A DNA stretch of 16,384 bases from DATKZB01 sp035528235. GTDB taxonomy: Bacteria; Planctomycetota; Phycisphaerae; FEN-1346. Of this stretch, positions 11,015 to 16,384 are shown one piece after another. The notes under the pieces are model-generated. The model was not told where the DNA came from. It worked only from the letters and a program-made list of their open reading frames with translations, and ran no database searches. Positions within the stretch are counted from its first letter, which is position 1; each line of letters starts with the position of its first letter. The stretch covers positions 1-16,384 of the forward strand of contig DATKZB010000235.1 of NCBI GenBank assembly GCA_035528235.1, written 5' to 3'. The position numbers and the translations under genes were made by a program.

Positions 11015-13258
11015 ATGCTCGCCTACATCGTCCGCCGCCTGATCTACGCCGTGCCGATCGTCCTGGGGGTCGTCGTCCTGACGTTCCTGCTGTTCTTCGT
11101 GGTAAACAAGCCCGACGACATGGCCCGGCGCATCCTGGGCGAGAAACACGCCACGCCCCAGGCCATCGAGAATTGGAAACGCGAGCACGGTTACTACCTG
11201 CCGCTCTTTCTGAACACGGCCGAGCCGGGCCTGCGGAAGGTCACGGCCACCCTGTTCGTCCAGAAGTGCGCGCGGCTGCTGGTGTTCGACCTGGGCCGCT
11301 CGGACGTGACCGACCGCGAGATCGGGTTGGAGATTCGCCGCCGCATGGGCCCCAGCCTGGCCATCGCCGTGCCCACGTTCGCCCTGGGCATGGCGGTGAA
11401 CATCACGGTCGCCCTCATCATCGCTTTCTGCCGGGGCACGTACCTGGACCGCTGGGGGACGGTGGTGTGCGTGCTTTTGATGTCGGTGTCATCGCTATTC
11501 TATATTATCGTGGGCCAGTTTGTGTTTGCCGTGTGGCTGGGGCTGCTGCCCATTTCGGGGTTCGACTGGGGCGGGGCCATGCCGCGATTCGTGTTCCTGC
11601 CGGTGGTGATCGGCGTCGTGGCCGGCATCGGCGGCGGCGTGCGGTACTACCGGACCGTCATGCTCGAGGAGACCGGCCGCGACTACGTCCGGACCGCCCG
11701 GGCCAAGGGACTCGGCGAGGCCGCCGTCCTGTTTCGCCACGTCCTGAAGAACGCCATGATCCCCATCCTCACCGGCGCCGTCACGGCCATCCCGTTTCTG
11801 TTCATGGGCAGCCTGATTATGGAGTCGTTCTTCGCGATTCCGGGGCTGGGCAGCATGACGATCGACGCCATCCACGCCCAGGACTTCGCGATCGTGCGGG
11901 CGATGGTGTACATCAGCGCCATCCTTTACCTGGTGGGCCTGGTGATGACCGACATCAGTTACACGCTGGTCGACCCGCGGATTACGCTGGGCGCGGGCGA
12001 CACCCGCAACCTGTACGGGGCGCCGTCGGCCCGCGACGTCGCCAAACTGCTGGCCAGTCTCGCGGCGCTGGCGGCCCTGGCGGCAGGCGCGTACCTGGGC
12101 GTACGGTGGCTGTCTCGGGTACCCGCCGTGGCCGACCTGCGCGTGCCCCTGGTGTCGAACGCGGCGCTCGCCGTAACGGTGCTGGGAGGCGTCGGGTTCT
12201 GGCTGCGGGCCCGGCGGCGGGACATGTGGCAGAACGCCTGGCGCGAGGTCCGCCGCAGCCGGCTGGCCGTGATTTCGCTCGTGGTCCTTGGGATCGACGT
12301 CGGCGTGGCGGTGCTCGACAGCATCTCGTGGCGCGACGTCGAACGCGACGCCCAGGGCGCCCCGCGCCTCACGGCGTCGGGACGGCCGCTGTATACGCCG
12401 CCGCGCTCGGCGCTCGACCGGGTCCTCGCGCCCCTGGCGAGGCCCGAGAAGACCTACTCGGCGCCGCTGGCCCGGCACGGGCTCATGAAGGAGGCCGTCG
12501 AGGTCGAGGTAAACGGCCGAACGGTCACCCAGCGCGCCTACCCGCCGCTCGAGCACCCCCGCGGGCACCTGCTGGGGACCGACAAGGTGGGGCAGGACGT
12601 GTTCTGCGCCACGGTCAAAAGTGTCCGCACGGCCCTGATTGTGGGCGGGCTGACGACGCTCATCGCCGTGCCGTTCGCCATCGCCTTCGGCGTGCTGGCG
12701 GGGTTCTTCGGCGGGTGGGTCGACGACGTCGTCCAATACCTGTACAGCACGCTGGCGTCGGTGCCGTGGGTGCTGCTGGTGGTGGCCTTCATGTTGGTCT
12801 TCGGCCGCGGCCTGCCGCAACTGTGCGTGGTCATGGGGCTGACGGGCTGGGTCTCGCTGTGTCGCGTGCTGCGCGGCGAGGCCATGAAACTGCGCGAGCG
12901 GGAGTACGTGCAGGCGGCGCTGGCGCTGGGGGTCTCGAAGTTCGGCGTCATCCGCCAGCACGTGGTGCCCAACCTGATGCACTTGGTCCTTATCAGCGTG
13001 GTGCTGCGATTCAGCGGCCTGGTGCTGGCCGAGGCGGTGCTCAGTTACATCGGCGTGGGCGTCGGCCCGGACACGTACAGTTGGGGCACGATGATCGACC
13101 AGGCCCGTAGCGAACTCGGCCGCGACCCCGTCGTCTGGTGGAGCCTGGCGGGGGCATTCGTCGGCATGTTCGTCCTGGTGCTGACGGCCAACCTCTTCGG
13201 CGACGCGCTGCGCGACGCCCTCGACCCGCGGCTGCGCGTCCGGGAGGAACTCTCATGA
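11015..13258 (+). CDS. Fused DppB-DppC-type ABC transporter permease
   Basis: This single 747-residue ORF encodes both permeases of a dipeptide/oligopeptide-family importer. Residues 1-323 are DppB-like: N-terminal TM (MLAYIVRRLIYAVPIVLG), EAA loop at 223-247 (DYVRTARAKGLGEA) and terminal DPRI. Residues about 405-747 are DppC-like: NAWREVRRSRLAVISL, LGTDKVGQDVF (520-530), second EAA loop 630-653 (EYVQAALALGVSK) and terminal DPRLR. The joining segment (about 340-400) holds two additional hydrophobic segments, which would return the chain to the cytoplasm. ATG 11015 has AAGGAGG 9 nt upstream, and the stop overlaps the ATPase start as ATGA (13255-13258). The frame is open throughout with no sign of a frameshift. 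Each usual permease is about 300-340 aa, so both halves are full length. Confidence 0.94.
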   Translation: MLAYIVRRLIYAVPIVLGVVVLTFLLFFVVNKPDDMARRILGEKHATPQAIENWKREHGYYLPLFLNTAEPGLRKVTATLFVQKCARLLVFDLGRSDVTDREIGLEIRRRMGPSLAIAVPTFALGMAVNITVALIIAFCRGTYLDRWGTVVCVLLMSVSSLFYIIVGQFVFAVWLGLLPISGFDWGGAMPRFVFLPVVIGVVAGIGGGVRYYRTVMLEETGRDYVRTARAKGLGEAAVLFRHVLKNAMIPILTGAVTAIPFLFMGSLIMESFFAIPGLGSMTIDAIHAQDFAIVRAMVYISAILYLVGLVMTDISYTLVDPRITLGAGDTRNLYGAPSARDVAKLLASLAALAALAAGAYLGVRWLSRVPAVADLRVPLVSNAALAVTVLGGVGFWLRARRRDMWQNAWREVRRSRLAVISLVVLGIDVGVAVLDSISWRDVERDAQGAPRLTASGRPLYTPPRSALDRVLAPLARPEKTYSAPLARHGLMKEAVEVEVNGRTVTQRAYPPLEHPRGHLLGTDKVGQDVFCATVKSVRTALIVGGLTTLIAVPFAIAFGVLAGFFGGWVDDVVQYLYSTLASVPWVLLVVAFMLVFGRGLPQLCVVMGLTGWVSLCRVLRGEAMKLREREYVQAALALGVSKFGVIRQHVVPNLMHLVLISVVLRFSGLVLAEAVLSYIGVGVGPDTYSWGTMIDQARSELGRDPVVWWSLAGAFVGMFVLVLTANLFGDALRDALDPRLRVREELS

Positions 13259-15291
13259 GCGGCCCGCTGCTTCAGGTCGAGAACCTGCGGACGTACTTCC
13301 GAACGGCGGCCGGACCCCTCCGCGCCGTCGACGGTGTCTCGTTTGCCATCAGCCGCGGCGAGACGCTGGGTCTGGTGGGCGAATCGGGTTGCGGCAAGTC
13401 GCTCACCGGCCTCTCCATCATGCAACTGGTGCCCAGGCCGGCGGGGTACGTGGCCGGCGGGGCCATCCGGCTCGACGGACGCGACGTCCTGACTATGACC
13501 GGCCCCGAGAAACGGGCCCTGCGGGGCGGCCGGGTCGCCATGATCTTCCAGGAACCCATGACCAGCCTGAACCCCGTCCTGACGGTCCGGACGCAACTGG
13601 TCGAGGCCATCCGCCGGCACCGGCGCCTCTCGCGGGCCGAGGCCGTTGACCGGGCGGTCGAGGGCCTGCGCCTGGTGCGGATGCCCGATCCGGCCGCGCG
13701 GCTGGGCCAGTATCCGCACGAACTCTCGGGCGGGATGCAGCAGCGCGTCATGATCGCCATGGCACTGGCGTGCGAGCCGGCCCTGCTGATTGCCGACGAG
13801 CCCACCACGGCCCTCGACGTGACGGTCGAGGCCCAGATCCTGGACCTCCTGCGCGACCTGCGCGACCGGCTCGGCACGGCCGTGCTCTTCATCACGCACG
13901 ACCTGGCGGTGGTGGCCGAGATGGCCCACCGGGTGGCCGTGATGTACGCCGGCAAGATCGTCGAGACCGCGCCGGCGGCCGCCCTCTTCGGCTGCGGCGG
14001 TCCCCAGCACCCGTACACGCGGTTGCTGCTGCGATGCCGGCCGAGCCGGGCCCAGCGTCGCCGGCGGCTCGAGAGCATCCGGGGCGTCGTGCCCAGTCCG
14101 TCTCGCCTGCCGCCGGGCTGCCGCTTTTCCGACCGGTGCCCGCACGCCTTCGGCCCGTGCCGCGACGCCGAGCCCCGTGCCGTCGAGGTCGGGCCGGGGC
14201 ACCTGGTGGCGTGCCACCTTCATACCGTGCGGTCGCCCGCGACGGTCACGGTGGGGCTGGCGGCCGTGGCGGCCGAGGGGCGTCCTGAGGGCGGACCGGC
14301 AGGCGAGCCGCTCCTCGAGGCGCGGGGCGTCGTGAAGCATTTCCCGATTCGCCGGGGTGTCTTCAGGCGCGTCGTGGGGCAGGTGAGGGCCGTGGACGGC
14401 GTCGACTTGACCATCCGGCGCGGCAGCACGGTGGCGCTGGTGGGCGAGTCGGGTTGCGGCAAGACGACGCTCGGCAAGACGCTCATCCGCCTGCTGCCCG
14501 CGACGGCGGGCGCCATTCGTTTCGACGGGGTCGACATGGCCACGCTGCCCCAGGAGGACCTGCGTCGCCTCCGCCGTCGCGCCCAGATCATCTTTCAGGA
14601 CCCGTTCTCGTCGCTGGACCCGCGGATGATGGTCCGCGAGATTGTCGAGGAAGGCATGCGCGTCCACGGCCTGGGCGGAAGCGCCGCGGGGCGGCGCGAG
14701 CGGGTCGGGCAACTGCTGGAGTGCGTGGGGCTTGGGCCGGGGGCGGCCGGGTCGTATCCGCACGAGTTCTCGGGCGGGCAGCGGCAGCGGATCGGCGTGG
14801 CGCGGGTGCTGGCCGTCGAACCCGACTTCGTCGTCTGCGACGAGCCGACCAGCGCCCTGGACGTCTCGATCCAGGCCCAGATCCTGAACCTGCTGAGCGA
14901 CCTCCAGGACCGGTTCGGCCTGACGTACCTCTTCATCACGCACGACCTGGGCGTGGTGGAGTACGTGGCCGACGAGGTGGCGGTCATGTACCTGGGGCGG
15001 ATCGTGGAGCAGGCCGCCGCCGAGACGCTCTTCGATGGGCCGCTGCACCCGTACACGCAGGCGCTGCTGTCGGCCATTCCGAGTGCCGACCGGTCCGGGG
15101 GCCGGCAGCGGATCCGGCTGGAGGGCGACGTGCCGTCGCCGAGCGCCCCGCCGCCGGGGTGTCACTTCCATCCGCGCTGCCGCCACGCCATGGCCGTCTG
15201 CCGCAGCGTGTACCCGCCCGTGACGCGGCTCGACGGCGACCGGATGGTCCGCTGCCACCTGTGCGACCCGGACGGCGCCTGCCAGATATGA
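13255..15291 (+). CDS. Fused DppD-DppF-type ABC transporter ATPase
   Basis: This 678-residue tandem ATPase energises the fused permease. Domain 1: Walker A GESGCGKS 42-49, Q-loop Q99, signature LSGGM 157-161, Walker B with D181-E182, switch H215. Domain 2: Walker A GESGCGKT 397-404, Q-loop Q448, signature FSGGQ 505-509, Walker B with D529-E530, switch H563. Each domain carries the oligopeptide-family C-terminal extension with four cysteines (C289, C295, C302, C320 and C636, C642, C649, C667), which binds an Fe-S cluster in characterised DppD/DppF proteins. A flexible linker (about 323-352) joins the halves. All catalytic residues look intact in both sites. ATG 13255 overlaps the permease stop by 4 bp and has GGGAGGAA about 7 nt upstream, indicating translational coupling. 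Confidence 0.95.
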   Translation: MSGPLLQVENLRTYFRTAAGPLRAVDGVSFAISRGETLGLVGESGCGKSLTGLSIMQLVPRPAGYVAGGAIRLDGRDVLTMTGPEKRALRGGRVAMIFQEPMTSLNPVLTVRTQLVEAIRRHRRLSRAEAVDRAVEGLRLVRMPDPAARLGQYPHELSGGMQQRVMIAMALACEPALLIADEPTTALDVTVEAQILDLLRDLRDRLGTAVLFITHDLAVVAEMAHRVAVMYAGKIVETAPAAALFGCGGPQHPYTRLLLRCRPSRAQRRRRLESIRGVVPSPSRLPPGCRFSDRCPHAFGPCRDAEPRAVEVGPGHLVACHLHTVRSPATVTVGLAAVAAEGRPEGGPAGEPLLEARGVVKHFPIRRGVFRRVVGQVRAVDGVDLTIRRGSTVALVGESGCGKTTLGKTLIRLLPATAGAIRFDGVDMATLPQEDLRRLRRRAQIIFQDPFSSLDPRMMVREIVEEGMRVHGLGGSAAGRRERVGQLLECVGLGPGAAGSYPHEFSGGQRQRIGVARVLAVEPDFVVCDEPTSALDVSIQAQILNLLSDLQDRFGLTYLFITHDLGVVEYVADEVAVMYLGRIVEQAAAETLFDGPLHPYTQALLSAIPSADRSGGRQRIRLEGDVPSPSAPPPGCHFHPRCRHAMAVCRSVYPPVTRLDGDRMVRCHLCDPDGACQI

Positions 15292-15319
15292 GCGTCTATG
15301 ACCTTGTCATCCTGGCGCC

Positions 15320-16384
15320 TCAGCCCGAGTCGGGTCGCGGGGGCTGCCAGCGGCTTGGCTCGCGCATCGCGGCCTCGACGTCGTCGAGGTCCAGAGGCGC
15401 GTCGTGGGTAAGGTTCTCAATGCCGGCGTCGGTGACGGCAACGGTGTCCTCGACGCGGACGTAGAGCCGCTCCTCGGGCACCCACATCTGCGGGTCCACG
15501 GCGAAAACGACGCCCGGCCGAAGGGGGTTTGAGTGGTACCCGCCCACGTCGTGCACGGCCATGCCGACGGGGTGCGAGAGGTGGCCCTTGAATTCGAGCG
15601 TCCGGCGCGCGGCCTGGGCGTAGGCCGGCTTCGAGAACGTGGTGCGGTCGATGACCTTGGCCATGTGGGCGGCGGCCTCGGCATGAATCTGGTCGGCCGT
15701 TGCGCCGGGGCGGATGCGCGCCAAGAGGACCTTGTGATACTCGACCATGAAGCCGTACAGCTCCCGCTGCCAGGGCGCGTAGGTGCCGTTGACGGGCCAC
15801 ATCCGGGTGATGTCGCTCGTGTAGTTACCAACGTCGGGCGCGGTGTCCATGAGGACGAGGTCGCCGTCGGCCATCGGGCAGTTGTTGCGGAAGTAGTGGG
15901 CGTGCCAGGCGTTCGAGCCCGAGGCGATGATCGCCCGGTACCCCTCGCCGCGGGCGCCGTGGGCCAGGTAGATGTGGTTGGCCAGGGCGCCCAGTTCGTA
16001 CTCGATCATGCCGGGCCGCGTGGCCCGCATGGCCTCGGCGACGGCCAGGGCCGACAACCGGCCCGCCTGCCGCAGCACGGCCACCTCGCGGGGGCTCTTG
16101 ACGGCCCGCAGCGCGTCGAGCAGGGGCGAAAGGTCGCGGACCTCGACGCCCGGTAGCCGCGCACGCACCAGGTCCACCAGATGCTGCTCGCGCGTCGGGC
16201 GACCGTCCCACAGGTCGGCCGCGACGCACCGGTCGGCCCGGGTCAGTTCGTCGCGGCTGGCCAGGCGACCCTCGGCCGGACTGTGCGGCACGTAGAGGAC
16301 CGAGGCGGCCGCCAGATGCCCGGCGAGCGACTCGATGGGGTGCACGGCGTCAAGGCCCGTGGCGCGGCAAATGAGGTCGGCATC
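15320..16384 (-). CDS. M24-family metallopeptidase (aminopeptidase P-like), 5' end outside the window
   Basis: The frame stays open to the right edge, so the N-terminal domain is incomplete; the reading frame begins DADLICRATGLDA at the edge. It has the creatinase-like N-terminal part and then the pita-bread catalytic domain typical of Xaa-Pro aminopeptidases. These are dinuclear-metal enzymes that remove an N-terminal residue before proline. Ligand candidates are the two Asp of MDTAPDVGNYTSDITR (11 residues apart, as in PepP), His in LSHPVGMAVHD, and Glu in VRVEDTV. The position normally occupied by Glu (EPG) is Asp (VDPQ, codon 15494-15496). The protein ends shortly after ENLTHDAPLDLDD. It is convergent with the ABC operon, 28 bp away, and may process peptides imported by it (inference). 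Some M24 homologues act on substrates other than Xaa-Pro peptides. Confidence 0.88.
   Translation of the reverse strand, partial: DADLICRATGLDAVHPIESLAGHLAAASVLYVPHSPAEGRLASRDELTRADRCVAADLWDGRPTREQHLVDLVRARLPGVEVRDLSPLLDALRAVKSPREVAVLRQAGRLSALAVAEAMRATRPGMIEYELGALANHIYLAHGARGEGYRAIIASGSNAWHAHYFRNNCPMADGDLVLMDTAPDVGNYTSDITRMWPVNGTYAPWQRELYGFMVEYHKVLLARIRPGATADQIHAEAAAHMAKVIDRTTFSKPAYAQAARRTLEFKGHLSHPVGMAVHDVGGYHSNPLRPGVVFAVDPQMWVPEERLYVRVEDTVAVTDAGIENLTHDAPLDLDDVEAAMREPSRWQPPRPDSG

Noticed and set aside
13045..15258. Long minus-strand frame opposite the ATPase fusion (737 codons)
   Set aside because: The plus strand carries two full sets of ABC ATPase motifs. The minus translation has no recognisable domain.
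15298..15310. ATGAC CTT GTCAT hairpin in the 28-bp convergent spacer
   Set aside because: Only five pairs and no T-run; too weak for a bidirectional terminator.
15288..15464. Small ORF starting ATGA at the ATPase stop (MSVYDLVILAPQPESG...)
   Set aside because: The overlap resembles coupling, but there is no RBS, the sequence turns Ser/Arg-rich, and it lies antisense to the conserved M24 C-terminus. A remnant gene start cannot be excluded.
1..16384. tRNA, rRNA, CRISPR arrays, insertion sequences, integrases, riboswitches
   Set aside because: Read through for repeated spacers, terminal inverted repeats, transposase or integrase motifs and tRNA-like folds; none seen.

Overview
The window is GC-rich, almost fully coding bacterial DNA. 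It holds no RNA gene, insertion sequence, phage gene or CRISPR array that I can see. The gene content suggests a Planctomycetota-type bacterium (Phycisphaerae-like), by inference only: a Tat-exported GH116 glycosidase carrying an inserted beta-sandwich, a secreted (alpha/alpha)6 glycosidase with LamG pieces, an SMP-30-type lactonase, and a heavily fused peptide-family ABC transporter.

Left part (1-4854). A minus-strand pair encodes a small ArsR-type repressor (976-1269) and, 78 bp downstream, an SMP-30/gluconolactonase-like protein (22-876). The lactonase has an ideal ribosome binding site and GTG start at 895-897, but an in-frame TAG is the third codon. Diverging from the repressor across a 435-bp regulatory region is a 1049-residue Tat-exported GH116-type glycoside hydrolase (1705-4854) with a carbohydrate-associated domain inserted in its N-terminal half. 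The shared region has recognisable promoters on both sides, a TTGCAA repeat next to the arsR promoter and a long hairpin.

Middle (4970-8702). A convergent minus-strand gene encodes a secreted 887-residue (alpha/alpha)6-toroid protein with LamG-like pieces in circularly permuted order. Across a 460-bp divergent region, which has a perfect TATAAT on the minus strand, lies a small two-TM membrane protein of unknown function (8094-8702).

Right part (8833-15291). A tight operon encodes a complete ABC importer of the dipeptide/oligopeptide family in three polypeptides instead of five. These are a substrate-binding protein with a C-terminal membrane segment, a DppB-DppC-type permease fusion joined by two extra TM segments, and a DppD-DppF-type ATPase fusion with both Fe-S-type cysteine clusters. 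The permease and ATPase genes overlap by ATGA. Convergent to this is an M24 (aminopeptidase P-like) metallopeptidase whose 5' end runs off the window.

Taken together, the region looks like a polysaccharide or glycoside degradation locus (two exported hydrolases plus a lactonase, with a local repressor) beside a nutrient importer and a peptidase. Whether the importer carries peptides or oligosaccharides cannot be settled from sequence alone. The most distinctive content is the three-gene fully fused ABC transporter, the domain-inserted GH116, the permuted LamG and the amber codon at the start of the lactonase gene.
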